Source: Gordonia phthalatica (GTDB lineage: Bacteria > Actinomycetota > Actinomycetes > Mycobacteriales > Mycobacteriaceae). Taken from it: a DNA stretch of 64,000 bases. The stretch is taken from NCBI RefSeq assembly GCF_001305675.1, contig NZ_CP011853.1:1240001-1304000 (forward strand), read 5' to 3'. Shown one piece after another: positions 42,872 to 51,430 of this stretch; the first letter of the stretch is position 1, and every line of letters starts with the position of its first letter. The notes beneath the pieces are model-generated. The model did no database searches. It was not told the origin of the DNA and saw nothing but the letters and a program-made list of their open reading frames with translations. A program made the position numbers and the translations under genes.

Positions 42872-43995
42872 CGGAGAAGTCCCTCTCCGACTCCACCCGC
42901 CTGCGACTGCTCCTCCTGATCCCCGGTGGCTTCGCACTCCTCGCCGGCCTCGACGCCGCCCTGCTCCTGCTGGGACTGAGCGCACCCGTTACTGCGAGTC
43001 GGCTCGCCGACGTCCACGGCATCCTCATGGTCTACAGCTTCGTCGGCACCGTCGTCGCTCTGGAGCGCTCGGTGGCGCTCGGCCGCCTCTGGGGCTTCCT
43101 CGCTCCGGCAGGTCTCGGGTTCGGCGGCGTGCTGCTCATCCTGGTGCCGAACAACGCGGTCGGCGGTGCCGCGGTGGCCGTCGGCTCGGCGGCCCTCGCC
43201 GCCCTGTACGTGCCGCTGTGGCGCCGCAACGCGGCGACCGCGGTCCTCGCGCAGGCGTGGGGCGGCGTCATCGCCCTCGGCGGTGCGGTGATGTACGCGG
43301 CCGGCGTCCCGATCCCGTGGATCCTGCCGTGGCTTGCGGGTTTCCTGGTCCTGACCATCGCCGGCGAGCGGCTGGAGCTGGCGCGGGTGGCCTTCCTCGT
43401 GCAGAACGTGGAGGGCTGGGCGCTGGCCGCGAGCGCCGCGTACTTCGTCGCGATCCCGGCCTCCCTGCTGTGGCCCGACGTCGGGTACCGGGTCATGGGC
43501 GTCACCCTGATCCTCCTGACCGCCTGGCTGCTGCGCTACGACGTCGCGGGCAAGACCATCCGGAGCACCGGTCTGCCGCGGTTCAGTGCCGCGTGCCTGC
43601 TGTCCGGTTACGTGTGGCTGCTCGTGGCCGGCGGCGTCTGGATCGTCGCAGGCCCGGTCCGCTCCGGCCCCGCCTACGACGCGTCCGCGCACGCGGTCTT
43701 TCTGGGTTTCGTGATCTCGATGATCATGGCGCACGCGCCGATCATCCTGCCCGCCGTCCTGCGGCGCCCGCTGCCGTACCGGCCGATCATGTACGCCCCC
43801 GCCATCCTGCTGCACGCCTCGCTGCTGCTGCGCATCGTCGTCGGCGACGGTGCCGACCAACTGTGGGCCGTGCAGGCCGGCGGCGTCCTCAACGTGGTCG
43901 CCGTCCTCGGCTTCGTGGTGATCGCCGTCGCCTCGGTCGTCATCAGAACTTCTCCCGCCCGCCCGGCGGCCGACCGTGTGAAGGCGGCGTCGTGA
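42868..43995 (+). CDS. Multi-helix membrane protein, NnrS-like
   Basis: 375 residues with about 12 helices. The first loop reads DVHGILMVYSFVGTVVALERSVALGRLWGF, reminiscent of NnrS heme-copper proteins that help cells withstand NO. A His-rich pair near ASAHAVFLGFVISMIMAHAPIILPAV could bind heme. The next gene, overlapping by GTGA, is a copper nitrite reductase fusion, whose product is NO. The link to nitrosative stress is therefore plausible. The family assignment is from partial similarity only. Confidence 0.6.
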   Translation: MTEKSLSDSTRLRLLLLIPGGFALLAGLDAALLLLGLSAPVTASRLADVHGILMVYSFVGTVVALERSVALGRLWGFLAPAGLGFGGVLLILVPNNAVGGAAVAVGSAALAALYVPLWRRNAATAVLAQAWGGVIALGGAVMYAAGVPIPWILPWLAGFLVLTIAGERLELARVAFLVQNVEGWALAASAAYFVAIPASLLWPDVGYRVMGVTLILLTAWLLRYDVAGKTIRSTGLPRFSAACLLSGYVWLLVAGGVWIVAGPVRSGPAYDASAHAVFLGFVISMIMAHAPIILPAVLRRPLPYRPIMYAPAILLHASLLLRIVVGDGADQLWAVQAGGVLNVVAVLGFVVIAVASVVIRTSPARPAADRVKAAS

Positions 43996-46616
43996 CTCTC
44001 GGAACCTGGAACCTCCGCGTCGGTGCGGTGGTCCTCGCCTGGCTGTCCGCCCTCGTCGGCGTGGCCGTGGCCGGCGACGCCGTCGCCTCATCGCACTGGC
44101 TGATGATCCACCTCCTCGGGCTCGGTGCTGCAAGCAACGCGATCCTCATCTGGAGCTGGTACTTCACCGAGGCCGTCCTCCGCCTCTCGCACGCCGAGAA
44201 CCGGCGGTCCCAGGCGCTGCGCCTGGCCCTGTTCAACGCCGGCGCCATCACCGTGGTCGTCGGGTACGGCGTCGTCGCGACCGCCGACGGCGGGGCACGC
44301 GGCGCCGTCTGGTGGGCGATCCTTGCGGGCGCCACCGTCGCCTTCGCCGCCGTCGCCTGGCACTGCGCCGACCTGGTCCGTCGCATCCGCACGGCGCTGC
44401 CGTCCCGGTTCGGCGGCATGGTCCGCTTCTACGTGGCGTCGGCGGCCTTCCTGCTCGTCGGCATCGGCTTCGGCGCGACGATGACGCGCGACGACCTGCC
44501 CGGCGACTGGCACGAGCGGCTCGCCGTCGCCCACGCGGGCCTCAACGTTTTCGGGTGGATCGGCATCACCGTCATCGGCACCCTGGTGACGCTATGGCCC
44601 ACCATCCTGCGCACCCGCATGGCCGACGGTGTGGAGCGCGCCGCGGCGCGGGCCCTGCCCGCCCTGTGCGGTGCGGTGTCGCTGATCGTCCTCGGTGCGC
44701 TGCTCGGCATCCTGTCCGTGTCCGTCGTCGGTGTTCTGGTCTACGCGGCGACGCTCGGCTACGTCGCGTGGTCGCACGTCGACGAGGTGCGCCGCAAGAA
44801 GCCCACCGGATTCGCGAGCCTGTCGGTCCTGGCCGGCGTCGCCTGGCTGATGGGCGGTCTCGTCGTCCTCGCGGTCGCCTATGCCACCGCGCCGGACTGG
44901 GCCACCGCGTACGACCGCCTCGACGTCCTCACCACCGCCCTGCTCGGCGGCTTCCTGGCGCAGGTGCTGCTCGGCGCGCTCAGCTATCTGATCCCGGTCG
45001 TCCTGGGCCGCAAGCCGTCGGCGACCCAGCAGGCCATGCGCGCCCTCGACTACTGGGGGCCGGCCCGCGTGGGCGCCGCCAACGCCGGACTGCTGGTGTG
45101 GGCGCTCCCGGGCGACGGTTGGCCCCACCGACTGTCCGCGTGGGTGGCGGTGATCGCTCTCGCGAGCTTCATCCCGCTCGCGGTCTGGGCGGCCGTCAAG
45201 GGACTGCGGCCCGCCGAGACCGACGGCCCGCGTCCCCGGCCCACCGACCGGCCGGGTCCGAACGTCCTCGGCGCGCTCGCCGCGGGCGTCGCCGCAGTGG
45301 TCGTGGCGGGTGCGGTCGGCGTCGCGATCGACCCGGCCGCCGTCGGCCTGCCCGGCGGGGAGCAGTCGTCGGTCGTCGCGACCGGCCACACCACCACGGT
45401 GAAACTCGGCATCACCGGGATGCGGTTCACCCCCGGCAGCATCGAGGTGCCGCGGGGCGACCGCCTCGTCATCGAGCTGACCAACACCGGCACCCAGACG
45501 CACGACCTGGTGATGCCCAACGGCGTCCGCACGCCGCGCCTGACACCGGGCGGGCAGGCCACCCTCGACGTCGGCGTCGTCGGCTCCTCCATGCAGGGCT
45601 GGTGCTCGCTCCCCGGACACCGGCAGATGGGCATGGTGCTCGACGTCGTCGTCAAGGGCGCACCCCGCGAGACCGCGCCGCCCACCACCTCACCCGGCGA
45701 GCACTCCATGCCGTCGATGGACATGGCCGCCGACCCCGGCCCGGGCTTCGTCGCCCGCGACCCGCGAATCCCCGCGCTGTCCACCGAGCGCGTCCACACG
45801 ATGACCCTCGACGTCCGCGACGTGCAGCGTCAGGTGGCGCCCGGCGTCACCGTCACCCAGTGGCCGTACGGCACCGTCGGACCAGACGGGAAGTACACCG
45901 GCGGGGCGCCGGGACCCACGCTTCGCGGGCGGGTCGGTGACCGCTTCGACATCACCCTGACGAACTCCGCGTCGATGGGGCACTCGATCGACTTCCACGC
46001 CGGCGCCCTGGCACCCGACGGGCCCATGCGGACCATCGAACCCGGCCAGTCGCTGAAGTACTCGTTCACCGCCACGCGCAGCGGCATCTGGCTGTACCAC
46101 TGCTCGACGATGCCGATGTCCACGCACATCGCCAACGGCATGTTCGGCGCCGTCATCATCGACTCGCCGAACCTGCCGCCCGTCGACCAGGAGTACGTCC
46201 TGGTGCAGTCGGAGGTCTTCCTCGGCGGACCCGACGGCACCGCGAACGCGGACAAGATCGTCGCCGAACGGCCCGACCTCGTCGTCTTCAACGGCTACGC
46301 CGACCAGTACGACCACCGCCCGCTCACCGCGAAGGTCGGCGACCGGGTGCGGATCTGGGTCCTGTCCGCGGGACCGAACCGCGGCTCGGCTTTCCACGTG
46401 ATCGGCGGCCAGTTCGACACCGTGTGGAAGGAGGGCGCCTACCTTCTCCGGCCCGACAACCCGCAGTCCGGCGGCAGCCAGGTCCTCGACCTCGCGCCCG
46501 CGCAGGGCGGTTTCGTGGAGCTGAGCTTCGGCGAGAAGGGCAACTACCCGTTCGTCACGCACTCGATGATCGACGCCGAGCGCGGTGCCCACGGGATCAT
46601 CCGGGTCACCGACTGA
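43992..46616 (+). CDS. Membrane-anchored cupredoxin/copper nitrite reductase fusion
   Basis: 874 residues in three parts. Residues 1-420: about 12 helices with a His-containing helix (HWLMIHLLGLGAASNAILIWSW; LAVAHAGLNVFGWIG), NnrS/oxidase-like. Residues ~455-560: one cupredoxin with a type 1 Cu site C538-x4-H543-x4-M548 (WCSLPGHRQMGM) and a His at THDLVMP. Residues ~590-874: two cupredoxin domains of the NirK type. HSIDFHAG holds one T1 and one T2 His; YHCSTMPMSTH ... GMF holds T2 His703, T1 Cys704, T1 His712 and Met717; SAFHVIG supplies the third T2 His. It probably reduces nitrite to NO outside the membrane with electrons passed through the internal cupredoxin. Confidence 0.83.
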   Translation: MTLGTWNLRVGAVVLAWLSALVGVAVAGDAVASSHWLMIHLLGLGAASNAILIWSWYFTEAVLRLSHAENRRSQALRLALFNAGAITVVVGYGVVATADGGARGAVWWAILAGATVAFAAVAWHCADLVRRIRTALPSRFGGMVRFYVASAAFLLVGIGFGATMTRDDLPGDWHERLAVAHAGLNVFGWIGITVIGTLVTLWPTILRTRMADGVERAAARALPALCGAVSLIVLGALLGILSVSVVGVLVYAATLGYVAWSHVDEVRRKKPTGFASLSVLAGVAWLMGGLVVLAVAYATAPDWATAYDRLDVLTTALLGGFLAQVLLGALSYLIPVVLGRKPSATQQAMRALDYWGPARVGAANAGLLVWALPGDGWPHRLSAWVAVIALASFIPLAVWAAVKGLRPAETDGPRPRPTDRPGPNVLGALAAGVAAVVVAGAVGVAIDPAAVGLPGGEQSSVVATGHTTTVKLGITGMRFTPGSIEVPRGDRLVIELTNTGTQTHDLVMPNGVRTPRLTPGGQATLDVGVVGSSMQGWCSLPGHRQMGMVLDVVVKGAPRETAPPTTSPGEHSMPSMDMAADPGPGFVARDPRIPALSTERVHTMTLDVRDVQRQVAPGVTVTQWPYGTVGPDGKYTGGAPGPTLRGRVGDRFDITLTNSASMGHSIDFHAGALAPDGPMRTIEPGQSLKYSFTATRSGIWLYHCSTMPMSTHIANGMFGAVIIDSPNLPPVDQEYVLVQSEVFLGGPDGTANADKIVAERPDLVVFNGYADQYDHRPLTAKVGDRVRIWVLSAGPNRGSAFHVIGGQFDTVWKEGAYLLRPDNPQSGGSQVLDLAPAQGGFVELSFGEKGNYPFVTHSMIDAERGAHGIIRVTD

Positions 46617-46630
46617 CGGGGCGGGTTCCA

Positions 46631-46667
46631 CTGGTTGAGCTGCGCTCGGGCCTTTCCGCTGGTTGAG
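46631..46667. repeat. REP-like fragments, copy 3
   Basis: CTGGTTGAG occurs at 46631-46639 and 46659-46667, between the end of the cupredoxin/NirK gene and the convergent Nudix gene. These match the start of the element at 42095 and look like truncated copies. Confidence 0.5.
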
Positions 46668-46673
46668 ACATTC

Positions 46674-47258
46674 CTAGGTGGGGCGGAGCGCGGCCCGGCC
46701 CATCTCGATGAGGCTCGGCACCGACTCGGCGTCGATCTTCTCGGGCAGCGCGTCCACGGGCCACCAGGCGAGGTCCGTGGACTCATCGCTGATGACGATC
46801 TCCGGCAGGGACCCGTCGGATGTCGGGTCGGCGACGGCCGCGAACCGGACGTCGAGATGTCGTGTGGGGACGCCGAGCGAGCACGTGATCGGGTGGGTGT
46901 GCAGCTGCACCGGCCCGGTCGACATGGTGAGCGACGGCAGGCCGGACTCCTCCAAGCCCTCGCGGAGCGCCGCGGCCTGCAGAGTCGTGTCCTCCGGCTC
47001 GCAGTGCCCGCCGAGTTGCAGCCACTTGCCGACGCGGGGATGCAGCGTCAGCAGGACGTGGGTCAGCTCGGCGTTGAAGACGATCACCGACGCGGTGAGA
47101 TGCCCTGCCTCGCAGGCGCGTTCGCAGCCGCTCTCGGCGGCGGCCAGGAATGCGAGGTAGGCGTGGCGGATCGAGTCCTGGTTCGGATTCGGCGCCGACC
47201 AGGCGGTGAGGGCCGCGGTGGCCTCCGCGTGCAGGGCTGCGGATCCGGGCGTGCTCAC
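46674..47258 (-). CDS. Nudix hydrolase
   Basis: 194 residues from the GTG that overlaps the fbiB stop. The Nudix box GGHCEPEDTTLQAAALREGLEESGL fits the family, with the Glu residues REGLEES. Upstream text (VIVFNAELTHVLLTLHPRVGKWLQLGGHCEP) resembles Nudix enzymes of the NTP/dinucleotide type in actinobacteria. It is the third gene of the fbiA-fbiB operon, each coupled by GTGA, so it may be linked to F420 synthesis, for example by cleaning a nucleotide by-product; this is inference. Confidence 0.85.
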   Translation of the reverse strand: MSTPGSAALHAEATAALTAWSAPNPNQDSIRHAYLAFLAAAESGCERACEAGHLTASVIVFNAELTHVLLTLHPRVGKWLQLGGHCEPEDTTLQAAALREGLEESGLPSLTMSTGPVQLHTHPITCSLGVPTRHLDVRFAAVADPTSDGSLPEIVISDESTDLAWWPVDALPEKIDAESVPSLIEMGRAALRPT

Positions 47259-48610
47259 AGTTCCATCACCAATCCGTCGGTGGAGGCGGGGGAGCGCAGT
47301 CCGGCGGGCTCCTCGGGGTGTCCGATCGCGACGGCGCCCAGCGGCTGCCAGTCGCCCGGCAGGTCGAGTTCGGTTCGGACGACGTCGGCGGCGAAGATCG
47401 TCGACCCGACCCAGCAGCTGCCGACCTCACGTGCCGAGAGTGCGACCAGCAGACCGGCGACGGCGGCACCGCCCGCCACCAGGAACATGGTGTCCTCGCA
47501 CCGGTTGCGGCGCTCGTCCGGGTACTCGTGCATGCCCTCGCCGGTCATCACCGGGATCACCAGTTCGGGTGCGTCGTACAGGATCTGGCCGCGCTGCACG
47601 CGCTTGGCGATGGACTCCGGCGTCTTCTCGTCCGCCGAGAGGTCCGCGCGCCACGCGTCGGCCATCGCATCGAGGAGGCGTCGCCGGCGGTCGCGGTCGC
47701 GGACCCAGATGAAGCGGATCGGATGCGTGTGGTGCGGGGCCGGAGCGGTCAGCGCGTCGGCGAACGCGGCGCGCAGGATCTCGGGGTCGACGGGGACGTC
47801 GGCGAACCGTCGCACCGAGCGGCGCGTCAGCAGTGCCTCCCGATGTCCCTGCGCCAGAGCCTCTTCCACGCCGAGTCGGAACATGTCGTCGTCGAGGTCG
47901 CGCACCAGGTCGCGGGCCGCGGTGCCGTCGTCGTGGAAGGGCATGCCGCGCACCACGGCGACGGGCACGCCGTCGAGTTTGCCCTTCACCAGATCGGCCG
48001 CGGCCGCGAGTTCGTCCGCGATCGCGATGTCGGTGACCATCAGCGTGTTGCCGTAGCTGTCGTCCACACCGTCGTACGGGTGGCTGACGGCGATGCCTGC
48101 GGCTCCGATCGCGACGTCGGTCTGCCCGGTCCGCCAGGCCCGTCCCATCGTGTCGGTGACGATCACTGCGACGGACCGGCCGAAGTCGTCGGCGAGCCGG
48201 GTACGGAGACCCGCGGCGCTCGCATCGGGGTCCAGTGGCAGCAGTGCGATCTGATCGGTGCGGACGTTGGAACCGTCGACTCCCGCGGCCGCCTGGACCA
48301 GGCCGTTGCGGTTCGCGGTGATCAGCGTTCGGTTGCGGCGGGCGACGATCCGGACGGTCTCGTCGTCGATCAGCTTGCGGCGGAAGGCATCACGCTCGTC
48401 GGGGCCGGTCGGTGCGGCCACCATGCGGCCCTCGGTCTTGGAGAAGACCTTGCTGGTGACGACAAGGATGTCGCCGTCGGCGATCCACGGCGCCGCGGCG
48501 ACGATCTCGGCGGCCAGATCGCTGTCGGTGCCGAACTCGCCGAGCCCGGTGACGGGCAGTACGCGCAGCCCGTCGGGGGCGCGGTGGTCGGCCGCGGGGG
48601 AGTCGGTCAC
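47255..48610 (-). CDS. fbiB: Coenzyme F420:L-glutamate ligase FbiB
   Basis: 451 residues from the GTG at 48610, overlapping the fbiA stop. The N-terminal ~240 residues are the CofE-like ligase (LRVLPVTGLGEFGTDSDLAAEI; ILVVTSKVFSKTEGRM; VIVTDTMGRAWRTGQTDVAIGAAGI) that adds glutamates to F420-0. The C-terminal ~200 residues are a nitroreductase-type flavin domain (LLTRRSVRRFADVPVD; GGAAVAGLLVALSAREVGSCWVGST) that reduces dehydro-F420-0. This two-domain layout is the actinobacterial FbiB. Confidence 0.96.
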   Translation of the reverse strand: MTDSPAADHRAPDGLRVLPVTGLGEFGTDSDLAAEIVAAAPWIADGDILVVTSKVFSKTEGRMVAAPTGPDERDAFRRKLIDDETVRIVARRNRTLITANRNGLVQAAAGVDGSNVRTDQIALLPLDPDASAAGLRTRLADDFGRSVAVIVTDTMGRAWRTGQTDVAIGAAGIAVSHPYDGVDDSYGNTLMVTDIAIADELAAAADLVKGKLDGVPVAVVRGMPFHDDGTAARDLVRDLDDDMFRLGVEEALAQGHREALLTRRSVRRFADVPVDPEILRAAFADALTAPAPHHTHPIRFIWVRDRDRRRRLLDAMADAWRADLSADEKTPESIAKRVQRGQILYDAPELVIPVMTGEGMHEYPDERRNRCEDTMFLVAGGAAVAGLLVALSAREVGSCWVGSTIFAADVVRTELDLPGDWQPLGAVAIGHPEEPAGLRSPASTDGLVMEL

Positions 48611-49611
48611 GGCGTGCTCACTCCGACCAGTCGGCAGGCGGCGCGAATCATGTCCGCGGTGGCGGCGGGATCGGTCATCAGCAGGGGAGCGGAGGCGACG
48701 GCGATGCCGTCCACCTTCGCCTCGTCGCCCTCGGCGATCAGCCAGCCGTCCAGGATGCCGTTTCCGCTGCGCGCACCGTAATGCTCGGCGATGCCCTGTG
48801 CCGAGGTCTCCACGCCGATCACCGAAAGACACGCGTCGGCCATGCCGCGCAGGGGCTTGTCGTGGATCACCGGGCTGATGCCGACGACGGGTGCCTTCGT
48901 CTGGCGCAGTGCCCCGCGGATGCCGGGCACCGCCGTGATCGCGCCGATGCTGACGACCGGGTTGCTGGGGGCCAGCAGGACGATGTCCGCGTCTGAGATC
49001 GCTTCCAGGACACCGGGCCCCGGCTTCACCTCGTCGCGCCCCACCTGGGCGAAGCTGTACGTCGGGACCTGCGCCTTGTGGCGGACCCACCACTCCTGGA
49101 AGTGGATGGCGACCCGTTCGCCGTTCTCGGCGCCCGGCATGTCGATGACGACGTGCGTCTCGTGCCGTTGATCGCTGGCCGGCAGCAGGCGGACGCCGGG
49201 CTGCCAGCGTCGACTCAAGGCCGCGGTGACGTCAGAGAGCGGGTAGCCGGCGTCGAGCATCTGGGTGCGGATCAGGTGCGTGGCCAGATCGCGGTCGCCG
49301 AGACCGAACCAGTCCGGGTCGGCACCGTACGCCGCGAGTTCCTCCTTGGCGTTCCAGGTCTCGTTCCTGTGTCCCCACCCGCGTTCGGGATCGATGCCGC
49401 CGCCGAGCGTGTACATGCAGGTGTCGAGGTCGGGGCAGATCCGCACGCCGTGCATGTAGGCGTCGTCGCCGACGTTGACGACCGCGGTGACCGTATTCGC
49501 CGAATCGGGGTCTCCGTCGAGTTGCGGAAAGGGCGTGCGTCCGAAGAGTTCGCGTGCGCCTTGCAGAAAACGGGCGCCGCCGACGCCGCCCACGAGTACC
49601 GTCACCTTCAC
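48607..49611 (-). CDS. fbiA: 2-phospho-L-lactate/phosphoenolpyruvyl transferase FbiA
   Basis: 334 residues, starting at the GTG 49611, which gives the usual MKVTVLVGGVGGARFLQG. Conserved parts are VVNVGDDAYMHGVRICPDLDTCMYTLGGG, HFQEWWVRHKAQVPTY and ADIVLLAPSNPVVSIGAI. FbiA joins FO to the phosphoenolpyruvyl group from EPPG to give dehydro-F420-0. It is first in the fbiA-fbiB-Nudix operon. In M. tuberculosis the same pair is Rv3261-Rv3262. Confidence 0.97.
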   Translation of the reverse strand: MKVTVLVGGVGGARFLQGARELFGRTPFPQLDGDPDSANTVTAVVNVGDDAYMHGVRICPDLDTCMYTLGGGIDPERGWGHRNETWNAKEELAAYGADPDWFGLGDRDLATHLIRTQMLDAGYPLSDVTAALSRRWQPGVRLLPASDQRHETHVVIDMPGAENGERVAIHFQEWWVRHKAQVPTYSFAQVGRDEVKPGPGVLEAISDADIVLLAPSNPVVSIGAITAVPGIRGALRQTKAPVVGISPVIHDKPLRGMADACLSVIGVETSAQGIAEHYGARSGNGILDGWLIAEGDEAKVDGIAVASAPLLMTDPAATADMIRAACRLVGVSTP

Positions 49612-49904
49612 ATCGACCACTCTAATGACCGGCTGATCGGTGCCCGCGGGACGGCATGGAAGAGCCGGTGCTGGCGGGGGTCCGCGACACGCCGATGATC
49701 GTGCGATTCGTCCGCGTGGCACGGAATTGTCGGACCTCGATGGTAGGAATGAATCTTCTGCTTCCGCTTGACCGCGATGGTGGCGAGCGTGTCTAATCAC
49801 AACAGTGTCATTCGAGGTTCGAATCGTTGATGACGCATACCAATCAGATGGCCGGTCTGATTGCGGGGACGAAGTAATCAAGTCTGCGAGCAGGGAGGTG
49901 CCGG
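49612..49904. other. Divergent control region between fbiA and whiB2
   Basis: About 290 bases with no gene. The fbiA promoter must lie on the minus strand and the whiB2 promoter on the plus strand. Near whiB2 the bases TGTCTAATCACAACAGTG (49780s-49790s) and CAGGGAGGTGCCGG before the ATG are visible, the latter a strong ribosome site. I see no clear inverted repeat of operator quality. Confidence 0.5.
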
Positions 49905-50228
49905 ATGACTTTGGAAGCGGGCGATGGTGCTGACCCGGTCAGCTATTCACCTATGAGTCGCCACCTGTCGGTGGTGCCGAACGACTTCGAGGAGTTGTTC
50001 GATGCGGTCGAGGAGCAGTGGCAGGATCGTGCCCTGTGCGCTCAGACTGACCCGGAGGCGTTCTTCCCGGAGAAGGGCGGCTCCACGCGCGAAGCCAAGC
50101 GCATCTGCCAGGGCTGCGAGGTCAAGGCGGAGTGCCTGGAGTACGCGCTCCACAACGACGAGCGTTTCGGCATCTGGGGTGGACTCTCCGAGCGAGAGCG
50201 ACGCCGCCTGAAGCGAGGCATCATCTAG
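49905..50228 (+). CDS. whiB2: WhiB2-type iron-sulfur regulator
   Basis: 107 residues. The four cluster cysteines are DRALCAQTDPEAFFPEKGG ... RICQGCEVKAECLEYAL, i.e. C-x(n)-C-x2-C-x5-C, followed by the G[VI]WGG turn (GIWGGLSERERRRLKRG). The long, acidic N-terminus and the place next to fbiA/fbiB match WhiB2 (Rv3260c, WhmD), which controls septation and cell division. A strong ribosome site precedes the ATG. Confidence 0.93.
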   Translation: MTLEAGDGADPVSYSPMSRHLSVVPNDFEELFDAVEEQWQDRALCAQTDPEAFFPEKGGSTREAKRICQGCEVKAECLEYALHNDERFGIWGGLSERERRRLKRGII

Positions 50229-50259
50229 AGTTCACGCTCGGGCGCGATGCCAACCCGCA

Positions 50260-50307
50260 CGACCCCTCTCGTATCGGCTACCTCCTGCCGGCTGCGACGA
50301 GGGGTCG
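50260..50307. terminator. Candidate bidirectional terminator
   Basis: CGACCCCTC (50260-50268) pairs with GAGGGGTCG (50299-50307) around a 30-base loop, between the convergent whiB2 and metallopeptidase-like genes. The long loop makes it less certain than the other hairpins here. Confidence 0.4.
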
Positions 50308-50336
50308 GGTCGTCTCTGCTGGCCCTTTCGTCTCCG

Positions 50337-50849
50337 CTAGTCCTTCTCGGGCCCGTCCTCGACGGTCTCCTCGTCGACGCCCAGATACGTCGCCACCTGC
50401 TCGATGAGCACCTCCCGCAGGATCTCCGGCAGGTCCTCCGCATCCTGCGCCCGCAATTCGAGCGGGCGACGGAACAGGATGATCTGCGCGCGCGTCGGTC
50501 GGCCCGCCACGTCGACGCCCTCCGGAATGAGTCGGGCCAACGGAACCTGTCCGTCGGCGGTCACGTCGTCGGGCCACTGCACCGGCTCGTCGCCGCGCGG
50601 AAGCATTCGCGGAATGTCGTCGACCGCCACGTCCAGCCCGACCAGATGGTCATGCCAGAGCGCGTCGATCTCGGTGAAGGCTTCGACGGCCGCGGCGTCG
50701 AAGCGGTCCGATCGGGTCTTGTGCGCGGGCATCGCGGCGGGCATCAACGGGCCGCGCAGCCCGCGGCCGCGACGATCCCCGCGCAGTCGACGCGGCGGCG
50801 GGGCGAGGAGTTCGCGTCCCGGCCGCACCGGAACGAGTCGATAGGCCAT
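50337..50849 (-). CDS. Metallopeptidase-fold (minimal MetPPase) protein lacking the HExxH site
   Basis: 170 residues. The body is of the short PF06262-type family (FDAAAVEAFTEIDALWHDHLVGLDVAVDDIP; ARLIPEGVDVAGRPTRAQIILFRRPLELRA). In this family the C-terminus normally has the zinc motif HE-x2-H; here the matching text is LREVLIEQVATYLGVDEETVED, so the His residues are replaced. It is therefore probably not a zinc protease. Related actinobacterial members (Rv3259 region) may have the same change. An Arg/Pro-rich N-terminus precedes it. Convergent with whiB2. Confidence 0.75.
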   Translation of the reverse strand: MAYRLVPVRPGRELLAPPPRRLRGDRRGRGLRGPLMPAAMPAHKTRSDRFDAAAVEAFTEIDALWHDHLVGLDVAVDDIPRMLPRGDEPVQWPDDVTADGQVPLARLIPEGVDVAGRPTRAQIILFRRPLELRAQDAEDLPEILREVLIEQVATYLGVDEETVEDGPEKD

Positions 50850-50940
50850 GCGACAACAGTAATCGAACCGTTGCCTCGGGCGACTGCGCCCGAGCGTGTC
50901 GATTGTCCGGTCCGGCGCGCTAAGCGATAGGCTGGGCGGC

Positions 50941-51369
50941 GTGAGTGTCCCTCGTCAGTGCTGCAGGCCCGGCTGTTCTCGTATCGCCGTGGCGACTCTG
51001 ACGTTCGTCTACGCCGAATCGACCGCTGTGATCGGTCCGCTGTCGGCGTCGGACGAACCGCATTCGTGGGACCTGTGCTCGCCGCACGCCGATCGGATCA
51101 CGGTGCCGGTCGGCTGGGAGATGTTGCGGAGCGAGAGTCAGTTCCCGCAGCCCGCCGAGGATCAGGAGCTGACAGCTCTGGCCGAAGCCGTGCGGGAGGT
51201 CGCCGTCGGTACCCGCAGCCCCCGCGCGGGCTTCATGAGCAACGCCGACCTCGACGAGATCGCGCGCGGACGTCATCGCGCGCAGCCGCGGCCGACGCCG
51301 GCTCCTGCCGTCACGCCGCGTCCCGGACGCCGTGGACACCTTCGGGTACTTCCGGATCCGGTCGACTGA
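50941..51369 (+). CDS. DUF3499 protein (Rv3258c-like)
   Basis: 142 residues from the GTG at 50941. A probable zinc site is RQCCRPGCSRIAVATLTFVY, with WDLCSPHADRITVPVGWEM further on (C-C/C-x-H). The second half is less conserved and rich in Pro/Arg. It matches the DUF3499 family and the Rv3258c place near whiB2. Function unknown. Confidence 0.85.
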   Translation: MSVPRQCCRPGCSRIAVATLTFVYAESTAVIGPLSASDEPHSWDLCSPHADRITVPVGWEMLRSESQFPQPAEDQELTALAEAVREVAVGTRSPRAGFMSNADLDEIARGRHRAQPRPTPAPAVTPRPGRRGHLRVLPDPVD

Positions 51370-51430
51370 CTGAGCGACTGGGATTGCGCTCGCGCCTCTT
51401 TCGAGGCAGGCGAATACTAGGCTGTGATGC

